From: Qipengyuania sphaerica
GTDB taxonomy: Bacteria; Pseudomonadota; Alphaproteobacteria; Sphingomonadales; Sphingomonadaceae
NCBI RefSeq assembly: GCF_019711595.1
Contig: NZ_JAIGNR010000003.1
Location: 62,001-126,000 of the forward strand
Length of the DNA stretch: 64,000 bases
Reading direction: 5' to 3'
Both the position numbers and the translations under genes were made by a program. Positions 1-9,361 of this stretch are shown piece by piece. The notes beneath the pieces are model-generated. The model saw only the letters and a list, made by a program, of their open reading frames with translations. It searched no databases and was not told where the DNA came from. The stretch's first letter is position 1. Each line of letters begins with the position of its first letter.

Positions 1-180
1 CCGTAAACCGCGGCATCGCCATCAAGCGTCACGCTCGATCCGGCACTTTCTACGTCGACTCCCTCGAAGCCTGCGAGTGCGCCGACATACAGGCCGCCAA
101 TGGCTTCATTGTCCTGCGCCATGGCGGGCGTAGCTGCGAGGCCTGCGCCGAGAACGGCGAGAGCGAAAATCTTCTTCATG
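1..180 (-). CDS. Outer-membrane beta-barrel protein (opacity/OmpA-like), 5' part only
   Basis: Only the first 60 codons are present; the gene continues past the left edge. The ATG at 180 is followed by Lys-Lys and a hydrophobic segment ending in AMAQ, a signal peptidase I site after about residue 22. The mature start contains GGLYVGALAGFE, the alternating Gly/aromatic pattern typical of the first strand of small porin-family barrels. It resembles in style the complete barrel protein at 58119-58757. The role (surface barrel, no known substrate) is inferred; the class is fairly sure, the subfamily is not. Confidence 0.6.
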
Positions 181-292
181 AAAAGTCCTTTCCAGTGCGA
201 TCCCTTGCACGTGGGAAGCGACAAACCGCCGCGCCGCTTGCCGTCTGATTAACCGCCCCGGAAGCCTTCGACGAACCGTGCGAGCGGCTCGT

Positions 293-1429
293 TCAGGCGA
301 GACAGTCGGCGAGGGTCTGGAGCAGCGCTTCGCTGTCGGCGGGCGTATTGTAGAGATGCGGGGTGACGCGCAGCGAAATGCCACGCAGCGAGACATGCAC
401 CTTCTTCTCCGCCAGGCGCTCGGTCAGCCCCTTGGGAACACCTTCGGGAAAAGCCAGCGAAAGAAAATGCGGCGCACGTGTGCCGATGGGGGCCGAAGCG
501 AGTCCCAATGCCTGCGCTTCGTTTGCCAGTGCTTCGGTGCGCCGCCCGAGTTCTTCGGAGAGCGCCGCGATGCCAAATTCCATCAGCATCTCCATCGCCG
601 CTCCCGCACCCATAAGCAGCGGCGGGTTGGACTTCTCGCCCATGTCGAAGCGCCTCGCACCGGGCTGGAAATCGCTACGGTAATCGACCAGCCGGGCGAA
701 ATCCTCCGACCCCGCGCGATTGATCCAATTGTGCTCGATCGGTTCTCCCTCGTGGTGCTTTGAATCGACATAGAGCATCGCGATCCCATACGGCCCGAGC
801 AGCCACTTGTAGCAGGCGGCCACGGCAAAATCGGGCTTCACCGCCTCGAAATCCAGCGGCATCGCGCCGAGCGATTGTGTCAGGTCGAGCACCAGCGCCG
901 CGCCAACGCTTCGAGCCTTCTCCCCCACAGCGACGAGGTCGACCATGCGTCCATCCGCCCAATGGTTGTGCGGCACAGCCACCACCGCGGTATCGGGCCC
1001 GATGGCATCGAGTACCGCCTCGCTCCAGCAACTTTGCGAGGGGCGCTCGACGGAAACGACGGTCCCCCCGCTGGCACGTGCCTTCTCCTGCCAGATATAG
1101 ACATTGGAAGGAAACTGGTCGCCCAGCGTGACGATGGTCTGCCCCGCAGACACCTGGACGTTCCGCGCCGCGACCGCGAGCGCGTAACTGACCGAGGGAA
1201 CCACTGCTACATTGTCGGGCGATACGCCTGACAACCGCCCTGCCCGCTCGCGAAAGGTTTCGACCACTGAGAAGAAGTCAGTCGGACGGAAGTTCCACGG
1301 CTCTTCCTTGAGCCGCGCACCCTCGACCATTGCCGCGCTCACCTCCTGCGCCAGCGGGCCCATGTAGGCGCAGTTCAGATAGTGGACGTCCTCGGGAATC
1401 GAGAACCGGTGACGCTGGTCTTCGATCAC
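293..1429 (-). CDS. Class V (cysteine-desulfurase fold) PLP-dependent aminotransferase
   Basis: Protein of 378 residues in the aminotransferase class V family (cysteine desulfurase / isopenicillin-N epimerase fold). Visible landmarks are the PLP-contacting DLTQS (Asp182) and the Schiff-base lysine in ACYKWLLGPYG (Lys208), with a C-terminal small domain ending in the RVTPHLYNT motif. The substrate cannot be read from sequence. I chose the GTG at 1429 because it overlaps the maeB stop codon as GTGA, and the family's N-terminal YLNCAYMG block begins soon after. Frame upstream of this lies inside maeB. Translational coupling to maeB is likely. Confidence 0.85.
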   Translation of the reverse strand: MIEDQRHRFSIPEDVHYLNCAYMGPLAQEVSAAMVEGARLKEEPWNFRPTDFFSVVETFRERAGRLSGVSPDNVAVVPSVSYALAVAARNVQVSAGQTIVTLGDQFPSNVYIWQEKARASGGTVVSVERPSQSCWSEAVLDAIGPDTAVVAVPHNHWADGRMVDLVAVGEKARSVGAALVLDLTQSLGAMPLDFEAVKPDFAVAACYKWLLGPYGIAMLYVDSKHHEGEPIEHNWINRAGSEDFARLVDYRSDFQPGARRFDMGEKSNPPLLMGAGAAMEMLMEFGIAALSEELGRRTEALANEAQALGLASAPIGTRAPHFLSLAFPEGVPKGLTERLAEKKVHVSLRGISLRVTPHLYNTPADSEALLQTLADCLA

Positions 1430-3690
1430 CCCACCACGCCCGCGCTGGCAAGTACGGCAAGCGTCAGCAGGTCGGGTGCGATCGCCGTCATCGGGGCTAT
1501 CTGCACGGGCTTTTCGCTGCCGATCATCATCGGTCCGACGGTGGTTTCCCCGCCCAGCTCGCGCAAGAGCTTGGCCGAAAGATTCGCCGATTGCAGGCCG
1601 GGCATGATGAGGACGTTTGCGGGTCCGGACAGGCGGCTGAAGGGATAAAGCTCCATCACCTTGCGATTGAGCGCGGCATCGGGCGCCATTTCGCCTTCGT
1701 ATTCGAAATCCACGCCCTGGTCTGCATCGAGCAGAGCCACCGCATCGCGGATATTGCCCAGCCACTGCCCGCTCGGATTGCCGAAGGTCGAATAGGACAG
1801 GAAGGCGACGCGCGGCTCGTGGCCCATGCGGCGTGCGACGGCGGCGGTTTCCTTGGCGATATGCGCCAGTTCCGCGGCGGTCGGACGTTCGTTGATCGTG
1901 GTATCGGCGAGGAAGGTCGTCTGGTTCTTGCCGATCATCATGTGGATGCCGAAGGGCGTCGCACCTGGCTTGGGATCGATCACGCGGGCAACCTCGCGCG
2001 CGGTCTGTGCGAAGGTGCGGGTCAGGCCCGTGATCATCCCTTCGCCATGGCCGAGTGCGACCAGCAGAGCGGCAAAAACGTTGCGCTCCTGGTTGACCAT
2101 GCGGCCCACGTCGCGCTCGGTATAGCCGCGGCGCTGCAGGCGCTTGTAGAGATAATCGACCATCGCCGGCACCTTGTCGGAGACGTTCGAGTTCTCGATG
2201 ATCCAGTCATCGGGATCGTCCACCGCCAGCTCGACCAGCTTCTCCCGAACCTTTTCCGTACGACCCACGAGGATCGGCTCGCCATAGCCGTAGTCGCGGT
2301 ACTGGATGGCGGCACGAAGGGCGACTTCCTCTTCTGCCTCGGCGAAGACCATCGGCTTGGGATTGTTGCGGGCGATCTCGTAAATATTGGTGAGCGCCCC
2401 GGTGGTCGGGTTGAGCCGCACCTTCAGCTGGTGGCGATAGGCATCCATGTCCTCGATCGGCGCCTTGGCCACGCCGCTGTCCATGGCCGCCTGCGCGACG
2501 GCGGAGGACACCAGCTCCATCAGGCGCGGGTCGAACGGCGCGGGAATGATGTAGTCTTCGCCAAACTGGTGTGAGACACCGTAGGCCGCAGCCACTTCTT
2601 CGGGCACGCGTTCGCGGGCGAGCTGGGCGATGGCGCGGGCGGCGGCAATCTTCATTTCCTCGTTGATCGCAGTTGCCTGCACGTCGAGCGCGCCGCGGAA
2701 GATGAAGGGGAAGCCAAGCACGTTATTGACCTGGTTGGGATAATCGCTCCGGCCCGTCGCGATGATCGCGTCGGGACGGACCGCCTTGGCCAGTTCGGGC
2801 ATGATTTCGGGCGTCGGGTTGGCCATGGCGAAGATAATCGGCTTGTCGGCCATCTTCTCGACCCATTCGGGCTTCAGCGCCCCTGCAGCGGAAAGGCCGA
2901 GGAAGACATCGGCACCGACCAGCGCTTCCTCGAGGCTGCGCGCCTCGGTCGGGTTGGCGTGCGCGCTCTTCCACTGGTCGACATCGTCGCGGCCCGGGTA
3001 GATCGGACCCGAGCGGTCGCACACGATGACGTTTTCGTGCCGCACGCCCATCGCCTTGATCAGCGCGGTGCAGGCCAGCGCCGAAGCGCCCGCGCCGTTC
3101 ACCACCATCTTCACGTCGGCAAGGTCGCGGCCGGTCAGATGACAGGCATTGATGAGGCCCGCTGCCGAGATGATCGCAGTGCCATGCTGGTCGTCATGCA
3201 TCACCGGGATGTTCATCTTCTCGCGCAGCGCCTGCTCGATGATGAAGCACTCGGGCGCGGCGATGTCTTCGAGATTGATGCCGCCGAAGCTCGGCTCCAT
3301 CAGCGCGACCGCATTGATGAAGGCTTCGGGGTCCTCGGTATCGAGTTCGAGGTCGATCGAATCGACGTCGGCGAAGCGCTTGAACAGCACCGCCTTGCCT
3401 TCCATCACCGGCTTCGAAGCCAGCGCGCCGAGATTGCCGAGGCCGAGAATGGCGGTGCCGTTCGAAATCACCGCGACGAGGTTGGAACGGGCCGTATAAC
3501 GCGCCGCGTCCTGCGGGTTGGCGGCAATCGCCTCGACCGGGGCGGCCACGCCGGGCGAATAGGCTAGCGCGAGGTCGCGCTGGGTCGCCATGGGCTTGGA
3601 AGCTATGATCTCGATCTTACCGGGACGGATCGTCTCGTGATAGAACAGCGCCTCGCGCGTATTGAAACCGGTCTGCTTTTCTTCGGCCAT
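1426..3690 (-). CDS. maeB: NADP-dependent malic enzyme with C-terminal phosphotransacetylase-like domain
   Basis: 754 residues, the usual size of the hybrid MaeB class. The N-terminal two thirds is the malic enzyme (malate + NADP+ to pyruvate + CO2 + NADPH), with the catalytic-region segments [21 protein letters not shown] and [11 protein letters not shown] (dinucleotide fold). The last 300 or so residues match phosphate acetyl/butyryltransferase; in this class that domain is regulatory (acetyl-CoA response) rather than catalytic. The gene is cytosolic and links the TCA cycle to pyruvate and NADPH. It starts 110 bp from the divergent mutS start, so the two share a promoter region, and it ends in a GTGA overlap with the aminotransferase. 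Confidence 0.95.
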   Translation of the reverse strand: MAEEKQTGFNTREALFYHETIRPGKIEIIASKPMATQRDLALAYSPGVAAPVEAIAANPQDAARYTARSNLVAVISNGTAILGLGNLGALASKPVMEGKAVLFKRFADVDSIDLELDTEDPEAFINAVALMEPSFGGINLEDIAAPECFIIEQALREKMNIPVMHDDQHGTAIISAAGLINACHLTGRDLADVKMVVNGAGASALACTALIKAMGVRHENVIVCDRSGPIYPGRDDVDQWKSAHANPTEARSLEEALVGADVFLGLSAAGALKPEWVEKMADKPIIFAMANPTPEIMPELAKAVRPDAIIATGRSDYPNQVNNVLGFPFIFRGALDVQATAINEEMKIAAARAIAQLARERVPEEVAAAYGVSHQFGEDYIIPAPFDPRLMELVSSAVAQAAMDSGVAKAPIEDMDAYRHQLKVRLNPTTGALTNIYEIARNNPKPMVFAEAEEEVALRAAIQYRDYGYGEPILVGRTEKVREKLVELAVDDPDDWIIENSNVSDKVPAMVDYLYKRLQRRGYTERDVGRMVNQERNVFAALLVALGHGEGMITGLTRTFAQTAREVARVIDPKPGATPFGIHMMIGKNQTTFLADTTINERPTAAELAHIAKETAAVARRMGHEPRVAFLSYSTFGNPSGQWLGNIRDAVALLDADQGVDFEYEGEMAPDAALNRKVMELYPFSRLSGPANVLIMPGLQSANLSAKLLRELGGETTVGPMMIGSEKPVQIAPMTAIAPDLLTLAVLASAGVVG

Positions 3691-3800
3691 CTGGGTCCTC
3701 TGGTGTCTTGGCCAAAGCCCCTAAGAGCATTTTCGGCGAAGTCATAGGGGAAAGGCCGCTTGCCCCGACTCCCGAATCGCCGCAGCCCTCGCTAGGCCGG

Positions 3801-6431
3801 ATGCTCATGGCCGACCAACCCACCCCCATGATGCAGCAATATCTCGCGCTCAAACGCGAAGCGGGCGACGCATTGCTGTTCTACCGGATGGGCGATTTCT
3901 TCGAGCTGTTCTTCGACGATGCGAAGGTCGCCTCACAGGTGCTCGATATCGCGCTGACCACGCGCGGCGAGCATGGCGGCGAGCCCGTGCCGATGTGCGG
4001 CGTGCCGGTCCATTCTGCCGAGGGATATCTGGCTCGTCTGATCAAGGGCGGCTGCCGTGTGGCAATCGCCGAGCAGACAGAGACGCCCGACGAGGCCAGG
4101 GAGCGAACGAAGCGCGAAGGCAAACCCGTGTCGAAGGCGCTGGTCTCGCGCGACATCGTGCGCTTCGTCACCGCTGGAACGCTGACCGAGGAAACTCTGC
4201 TCGAGCCGCGGCGCGCGAACCTGCTGGTTGCGGTGGCTCCGGTGCGAGACGGGGTGGGCATCGCCTCCTGCGATATCTCGACCGGACGGATGGAGTTGGA
4301 GGAGTGCGAACCCGACCGGCTCGATGCGGCGCTGGCACGGCTGGGTGCGAGCGAAGTGGTCGGCCCGGACGATTGGGCGGATGCGCCTTCGGACACCATC
4401 CCCCGCCCCCGCCTCGATTTCCGCAGCGACGATGGCGAGGCGCGGCTCAAGGACATTCACGGCATCGCGACGCTCGACGGGCTGGGTGATTTTACGCGCC
4501 CGATGCTGGCGGCGGCTGGCGGTCTCATCGCCTATCTCGACCATGCCGGACGCGGGAAGCTGCCCTTCCTGCTGCCGCCGGTGGCAAGGGGAAGCGGCGC
4601 GCATCTGGCGATGGATGCTGCAACACGCAGCAGTCTCGAAATCCTTGCCGCGCAAAACGGCGGGCGCGAGGGAAGCCTGGTTGCCTGCGTCGACCGCTGC
4701 GCGACCGGAGCAGGTGCGCGGGAGCTGGCGGAAGACCTGTCGGCGCCGCTCGCCGACCTTGCCGCCATCGAAATGCGGCTGGCGAGCGTGCAGCATTTCC
4801 ATGCCGACCCGCTGCTGCGCGCGGACCTGCGCTCCGTATTGAGGCAGGCGCCCGACATCGGGCGCGCGCTGGGAAGGCTTGTGGCAGGACGTGGCTCACC
4901 TCGCGATCTCGGACAGATCCGCGACGGCCTGTCCGAAGCGCAGCGGGTACGCGAGATGCTCTCTGCAAGCGCTGACCTCCCCCCGCTACTTGCGCGGCTG
5001 ATCGGCGATCTCGGCGGACATGCCGCGCTGGTCGATCATCTTGCCCGGGCGCTGGTGCCCTCCCCTCCGACCGAGCGCAGCCAGGGCGGCTTCATCGCCA
5101 GCGGTTACGACCACGCGCTCGACGCTCTGCGCGAGACGAGCGGAAATGCGCGCAAGGCGATCGCCGCGCTCGAAGCCAAATATCGTGAGCAAACCGATAC
5201 CGCCTCGCTCAAGATCAAGCACAACAAGGTACTCGGCTATTTCATCGAAGTGCCTGCCAAGCACGGCGACAAGCTGATGGCGCCCGACAGCGGCTTCACC
5301 CACCGCCAGACCATGGCGGGCGCGGTGCGGTTCAATTCGCTCGGGCTGCACGAGGAAGCGACGCGCATCGCCGAATCCGGCGCACACGCGCTCGCTGCCG
5401 AGGAAGCGCATTTCGAGGAACTGGTCGGCGAAGTCGTCACCGCGCGCGAGGCGATTGCCGCGACTGCCGCCGCGCTTGCCCGTATCGATGTCTCCGCCGC
5501 GCTGGCAGAGCGCGCGGTCGAAGGTGACTGGGCCCGGCCGGAAATCTTCGATGAACCCTGTCTCGAAGTAAGCGGCGGACGCCATCCGGTTGTCGAGCAG
5601 GCGCTGGCCAAGACCGGCGAACGCTTCGTCGCCAACGACTGCTCGCTCGGCAAGGAAGACCGGCTGTGGCTCATCGGCGGTCCCAATATGGGCGGCAAGT
5701 CGACCTTCCTGCGCCAGAATGCGCTGATCATGCTTCTGGCACAGGCAGGCAGCTTCGTACCTGCAAGCTCCGCCAGGATCGGCATTGCCGACCGACTGTT
5801 CAGCCGCGTCGGCGCATCGGACAATCTCGCGCGGGGTCGCTCGACTTTCATGGTCGAGATGGTCGAGACCGCCGCGATCCTCTCACAAGCCACCGAGCGC
5901 AGTTTCGTCATCCTCGACGAGGTCGGGCGCGGGACCTCTACCTATGACGGCATGGCGCTTGCCTGGGCGGTGGTCGAGGCAGTTCACGAGCAGCTGAAAT
6001 GCCGCTGCCTGTTCGCAACGCATTACCACGAGCTCTCGCGCCTTGCAGATACTTGCGATGCGCTCAGCCTCCACCATGTCCGCGCCCGCGAATGGAAAGG
6101 CGACCTCGTCCTCCTCCACGAACTGGCGAAGGGTGCCGCCGACCGCAGCTACGGCCTTTCGGTCGCGAAGCTCGCAGGCGTGCCCCAGCCGGTCATCAAG
6201 CGCGCCAGGGCGGTGCTCGACAAGCTTGAGAAGGGCCGGGCGGAAACCGGCGGGCTTGCGGCAGGTCTGGGCGACCTTCCCCTTTTCGCCGTCACGGCGC
6301 AGGCCGAAGAAGAAAAGTGCGATTCCCTGCGCGAGGCCCTCGATGCGCTCGACGTGGATTCGCTCTCGCCGCGGGAGGCGCTGGAGGAACTATACCGGCT
6401 TAAATCCGAGGCAGCGAAAAGCCGATCTTAA
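3801..6431 (+). CDS. mutS: DNA mismatch repair ATPase MutS
   Basis: MutS binds mismatches and recruits MutL. With the ATG at 3801 the protein has 876 residues, close to family length. The mismatch-binding motif is in MGDFFELF near residue 31 (Phe-x-Glu), the core/lever region follows, and the C-terminal ATPase has Walker A GGPNMGGKST near residue 626, Walker B VILDEVGRGTST and the ATHYHEL switch. Family members begin with a TPMM-QY block just after the start, which favours 3801 (or 3807). A TTG at 3708 would add 31 unconserved residues and cannot be excluded. Neither start has a strong ribosome site. Confidence 0.95.
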   Translation: MLMADQPTPMMQQYLALKREAGDALLFYRMGDFFELFFDDAKVASQVLDIALTTRGEHGGEPVPMCGVPVHSAEGYLARLIKGGCRVAIAEQTETPDEARERTKREGKPVSKALVSRDIVRFVTAGTLTEETLLEPRRANLLVAVAPVRDGVGIASCDISTGRMELEECEPDRLDAALARLGASEVVGPDDWADAPSDTIPRPRLDFRSDDGEARLKDIHGIATLDGLGDFTRPMLAAAGGLIAYLDHAGRGKLPFLLPPVARGSGAHLAMDAATRSSLEILAAQNGGREGSLVACVDRCATGAGARELAEDLSAPLADLAAIEMRLASVQHFHADPLLRADLRSVLRQAPDIGRALGRLVAGRGSPRDLGQIRDGLSEAQRVREMLSASADLPPLLARLIGDLGGHAALVDHLARALVPSPPTERSQGGFIASGYDHALDALRETSGNARKAIAALEAKYREQTDTASLKIKHNKVLGYFIEVPAKHGDKLMAPDSGFTHRQTMAGAVRFNSLGLHEEATRIAESGAHALAAEEAHFEELVGEVVTAREAIAATAAALARIDVSAALAERAVEGDWARPEIFDEPCLEVSGGRHPVVEQALAKTGERFVANDCSLGKEDRLWLIGGPNMGGKSTFLRQNALIMLLAQAGSFVPASSARIGIADRLFSRVGASDNLARGRSTFMVEMVETAAILSQATERSFVILDEVGRGTSTYDGMALAWAVVEAVHEQLKCRCLFATHYHELSRLADTCDALSLHHVRAREWKGDLVLLHELAKGAADRSYGLSVAKLAGVPQPVIKRARAVLDKLEKGRAETGGLAAGLGDLPLFAVTAQAEEEKCDSLREALDALDVDSLSPREALEELYRLKSEAAKSRS

Positions 6432-6458
6432 CCATTGGCGCTGTAAATCTCGAAGGTC

Positions 6459-6791
6459 ATGAAGCTGCGCACGACCATTATCGCCATGTTCGTCCTGATC
6501 GCGATTTGCGGCGGCGCGCTCTATGCGATGCAGAGCTATTTCAGCCGCGATTCGCAAATGCGCGATGCGGAGCTCGCCTTTCGTGACACCCATGCAGACG
6601 AGATCGCTGCAAATCGAGCTGCCCTCAATCGCAAGGTGCCCCGCGAGGACGAGGTTCAACCCGTTGTCGAAGGCGAGGAACCGCTTACCCTCGATGACTG
6701 GTATGCCGATGCGGGCTCGTCTACCGAGCCATTCGATCCCACGCCCGAAGACAACAGCTATCTGATCAACACGGCCGAACCCTTCGAATAA
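6459..6791 (+). CDS. Small membrane-anchored protein of unknown function
   Basis: 110 residues: a single N-terminal membrane segment (roughly residues 5-25) followed by a hydrophilic, acidic tail rich in Asp/Glu and Pro. No family was recognised. It starts 28 bp after mutS on the same strand behind a GAAGG element and may be cotranscribed with it. The topology suggests an inner-membrane anchor with a periplasmic tail, or an uncleaved signal. The composition (alternating charged stretch EDEVQPVVEGEE) suggests disorder. Function unknown. Confidence 0.65.
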   Translation: MKLRTTIIAMFVLIAICGGALYAMQSYFSRDSQMRDAELAFRDTHADEIAANRAALNRKVPREDEVQPVVEGEEPLTLDDWYADAGSSTEPFDPTPEDNSYLINTAEPFE

Positions 6792-6827
6792 TCCGGAACC
6801 CTCGTGCGCCTGACCCGCTAGTGACGC

Positions 6828-7232
6828 ATGGCAGACGACGAGCAGACGAAGGACAAGAGCACCGAGTGGGCGGAATTCCGCACCGATCTTGCAGAAGACC
6901 GCAACATCATGGCGATGGAGCGGACTTTCGCCGGGTGGATGCGCACCGCCTTTGCCGCAATCGGTATCGGGCTGGGATTTCGCGCTGTTTTCGGTGAGTT
7001 CGATCCGCCGTGGCTAGCCAAGGCCATCGCCACCATGTTCATAGTAGGTGGAGGCTGGCTGGCGATCACTGCCGAGCGAAGAGCTTGCCGCACGCTGGAA
7101 CGCCTCGATCCGCACAAGTTCGAAGCAATTCCCGCACCGCGCTTCAGGGTAATGGCCTATGCCGTCGCCCTGGGATCCGCCGTCCTGACCGCAGGTCTGT
7201 GGATCCTGAACGACGGCGATATTACCGGCTGA
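6828..7232 (+). CDS. DUF202 (YidH-like) inner-membrane protein
   Basis: 134 residues. The segment DRNIMAMERTFAGWMRTAFA is the diagnostic DUF202 N-terminal helix (conserved NxxAxERTxxAWxRT). Three membrane helices follow, near residues 38-55, 65-82 and 108-127. The YidH family has no established biochemical role. The stop codon abuts the stop of the convergent gene at 7233, forming the palindrome TGATCA. Confident in family, none in function. Confidence 0.85.
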   Translation: MADDEQTKDKSTEWAEFRTDLAEDRNIMAMERTFAGWMRTAFAAIGIGLGFRAVFGEFDPPWLAKAIATMFIVGGGWLAITAERRACRTLERLDPHKFEAIPAPRFRVMAYAVALGSAVLTAGLWILNDGDITG

Positions 7233-7547
7233 TCAGTCGTTTTCGTTGGGCAGGTCGGGATCGACCTCGTTCGACTTTCCGTACTTGCCCTCGTTGTCGT
7301 CATGGTTCGGTTCGCCGCGATAGGCGTCCATGTCGATCCGGCCCGAACTTTCCATGTCGCGCATGTGATCGACGGTATCCTGCGTGGAATCGCCCATCAG
7401 CCCGGATTTGTTGTCGCTCTTGGTGCTTTCCGTCGGACTGCGAAGGCTTTCGGCCTGCGCATCCTGCGAGACGGTCTGCGCCTGGCTGCGCTCGTCGTCT
7501 TGCTCGTCATTGTGCGTTTCGGGGGCCATGCCCTGGGGGGTACTCAT
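7233..7547 (-). CDS. Highly hydrophilic, probably disordered protein
   Basis: 104 residues with almost no hydrophobic content. It is rich in Asp, Glu, Ser, Gln and Asn, with no Cys and no Trp, and has a C-terminal half containing DMESSGRIDMDAYRGE and repeated Asn-Asp pairs. A good GGAGAA ribosome site precedes the ATG at 7547. The composition resembles stress-related hydrophilins but no family motif was recognised. It is convergent with the DUF202 gene (stops abut). Real-gene status rests on the ribosome site and coding-like codon use. Confidence 0.6.
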   Translation of the reverse strand: MSTPQGMAPETHNDEQDDERSQAQTVSQDAQAESLRSPTESTKSDNKSGLMGDSTQDTVDHMRDMESSGRIDMDAYRGEPNHDDNEGKYGKSNEVDPDLPNEND

Positions 7548-7596
7548 TTCCGTTTTCTCCTTTGTCGGATCAACGGGCAGTCCCCCCTGCTAGTTC

Positions 7597-8469
7597 CTAC
7601 CGCGTGGGCTGCGGCTCATCGCCCGAATAATCGTAGAAACCGCGGCCGGTCTTGCGGCCAAGCCAGCCGGCCTCGACATATTTCACCAACAGCGGCGCTG
7701 GGCGATACTTGGTGTCGCGCGTAGTCTTGTAGAGCACCATCAGGATGTCGAGACAGGTATCGAGCCCGACGAAATCGGCCAGCTGCAGCGGCCCCATCGG
7801 GTGGTTGAGGCCGAGACGGCAACCCTTGTCGATATCCTCGATCCCCGCCGTCGACTGGCCGAGCACGAAGACGGCCTCGTTGATCATCGGCAGCAGGATG
7901 CGGTTGACGACGAAGCCGGGTTCGTCCTGGCTCAGCACCACTTCCTTGCCCAGCGCTTGAGCAAGAGCCTTGGTCCGGTCGGTGGTGGTAGGAGCAGTGG
8001 CGAGGCCGGGAATGACCTCGATCAGGCCCATCACCGGCACGGGGTTGAAGAAGTGAAGCCCGATGAAGCGCGCCGGATCGGGCGAATAGTTCGCCATGCG
8101 CGTGATGGGGATCGAGCTGGTGTTCGAGGCCATGATCGCGTCGGGACCAAGCTTTTCGCCCGCCTTTTCGAAGATGGCTTTCTTGATCTCTTCCCTTTCG
8201 GTCGCCGCCTCGATGATGAATTCGGCCTCGCCCATGCGCGCGTAATCGCCCACCGGGGTGATGCGCTTCATCGCGCTTTCCGCATCGGCGATCTCGATCT
8301 TGCCGCGGCCGACCAGCTTGCCGAGAGCCTTGTCGATCCCGGCAACCGATTTCTCCGCGACCTCCAGGCTGACGTCGGCCAGCATCACATCCATGCCGTG
8401 CTGCGCGATGGTCTGCGCGATGCCGGAACCCATCTGGCCTGCACCGATAATGGCGATCGTCTTGCTCAC
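7597..8469 (-). CDS. 3-hydroxybutyryl-CoA (3-hydroxyacyl-CoA) dehydrogenase
   Basis: 290 residues; oxidises (S)-3-hydroxyacyl-CoA to 3-ketoacyl-CoA with NAD+. The N-terminal Rossmann fold shows [15 protein letters not shown], the catalytic region shows [16 protein letters not shown] (His of the His-Glu pair), and the C-terminal domain shows [15 protein letters not shown], all family hallmarks. The length fits the single-domain monofunctional HbdA/PaaH class, not the FadB fusion. The GTG at 8469 was chosen: AAGGA lies about 8 bp upstream and the fold begins at residue 4. The role may be butanoate/PHB metabolism or beta-oxidation; context does not decide. Confidence 0.93.
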   Translation of the reverse strand: MSKTIAIIGAGQMGSGIAQTIAQHGMDVMLADVSLEVAEKSVAGIDKALGKLVGRGKIEIADAESAMKRITPVGDYARMGEAEFIIEAATEREEIKKAIFEKAGEKLGPDAIMASNTSSIPITRMANYSPDPARFIGLHFFNPVPVMGLIEVIPGLATAPTTTDRTKALAQALGKEVVLSQDEPGFVVNRILLPMINEAVFVLGQSTAGIEDIDKGCRLGLNHPMGPLQLADFVGLDTCLDILMVLYKTTRDTKYRPAPLLVKYVEAGWLGRKTGRGFYDYSGDEPQPTR

Positions 8470-8529
8470 TTCAATTGTCCTTCGCACCTGCAGCAAAACG
8501 CGCGGTGTAACGAGGGCGTCCGGCCTTGG

Positions 8530-9108
8530 CTAGCGATTAGCGCCGGGAATCCACTTCACGTCGCCGCCTTCTGTCGCATTGGCCACCCGGGCCAGCACGA
8601 AGAGGTAGTCCGACAGGCGGTTGATATAGGCCAGCGCCTGGGGATTGGTGGCATCGGCAGCAGCCAATGCGGTCATGGCGCGCTCGGCGCGTCGGGCTGC
8701 GGCGCGCGCCACATGGAGGCGCGCGGCAGCTTCGTTCCCGCCCGGCAGCACGAAACTGGTCAGGGGTTCGAGACCCTCGTTCAGCGCGTCGATGGCCCCT
8801 TCGAGCCATTCGACCTGAGCCGGGACGATGCGCAATACCATCTCGGAAGGTGCGAAATCCTCGCCATCGACGGCGGGCGTGGCAAGGTCGGCGCCGAGAT
8901 CGAACATGTCGTTCTGGATGCGGAAAACTGCCTCCGCATGGCCGGTCCCGCTTAGCGCAACAGCAGCGAGCCCGAGTGCCGAATTGGCCTCGTCGACCGC
9001 GCCGATGGCTTCCATCCGTTCCGCGTGCTTGGGCAGCCGCGATCCGTCGACGAGGCCGGTGGTCCCGTCGTCTCCGGTGCGGGTGTAGATCTTGTTGAGC
9101 TTGACCAC
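8530..9108 (-). CDS. Cob(I)yrinic acid a,c-diamide adenosyltransferase, PduO type
   Basis: 192 residues of the PduO-type ATP:cob(I)alamin adenosyltransferase family, which makes adenosylcobalamin. The N-terminal KIYTRTGDDGTTGL is the ATP-binding motif and ERMEAIGAVDEANSALG the helix around it. SDYLFVLAR with the conserved Arg lies near the C terminus, followed by residues matching VKW at the end. Translation starts at GTG 9108. It is followed upstream by the HIG1-type gene on the same strand (13 bp gap). It probably serves cobalamin-dependent mutases elsewhere in the genome. Confidence 0.93.
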   Translation of the reverse strand: MVKLNKIYTRTGDDGTTGLVDGSRLPKHAERMEAIGAVDEANSALGLAAVALSGTGHAEAVFRIQNDMFDLGADLATPAVDGEDFAPSEMVLRIVPAQVEWLEGAIDALNEGLEPLTSFVLPGGNEAAARLHVARAAARRAERAMTALAAADATNPQALAYINRLSDYLFVLARVANATEGGDVKWIPGANR

Positions 9109-9121
9109 GAGGGCGCGGCCG

Positions 9122-9352
9122 TCAGGTCGCGACGCCGAGAAGGATCGCGATGACGACGATCGCGATAGCCTGCCACTTCACGCGCGCCATCATGGCCCTG
9201 TTCTGCTTCAGCTGCATTTCCGTCGCATCGACTTGTTCGCCCGTCTGGAGATCGACCTTGGTGCTTTGCAGGAAAGCAATGACCCCGCGAACAAGCGAAA
9301 AGAGAACCATGGCCATGGCCGCAACGAGCAAAATGACGAGGAAAGTGTTCAT
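9122..9352 (-). CDS. Twin-transmembrane HIG1-domain-like small protein
   Basis: 76 residues, two membrane helices (about 3-25 and 57-75) separated by a polar loop. The second-half sequence LKQNRAMMARVKWQAIAI matches the (R/N)xxMxxRVxxQ pattern of HIG1-domain proteins, which in mitochondria and alphaproteobacteria associate with cytochrome c oxidase. That association is not shown here by neighbours. It sits between the adenosyltransferase and gluQ, all on the minus strand. Family assignment is by pattern only. Confidence 0.65.
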   Translation of the reverse strand: MNTFLVILLVAAMAMVLFSLVRGVIAFLQSTKVDLQTGEQVDATEMQLKQNRAMMARVKWQAIAIVVIAILLGVAT

Positions 9353-9361
9353 GGGCCCTAT

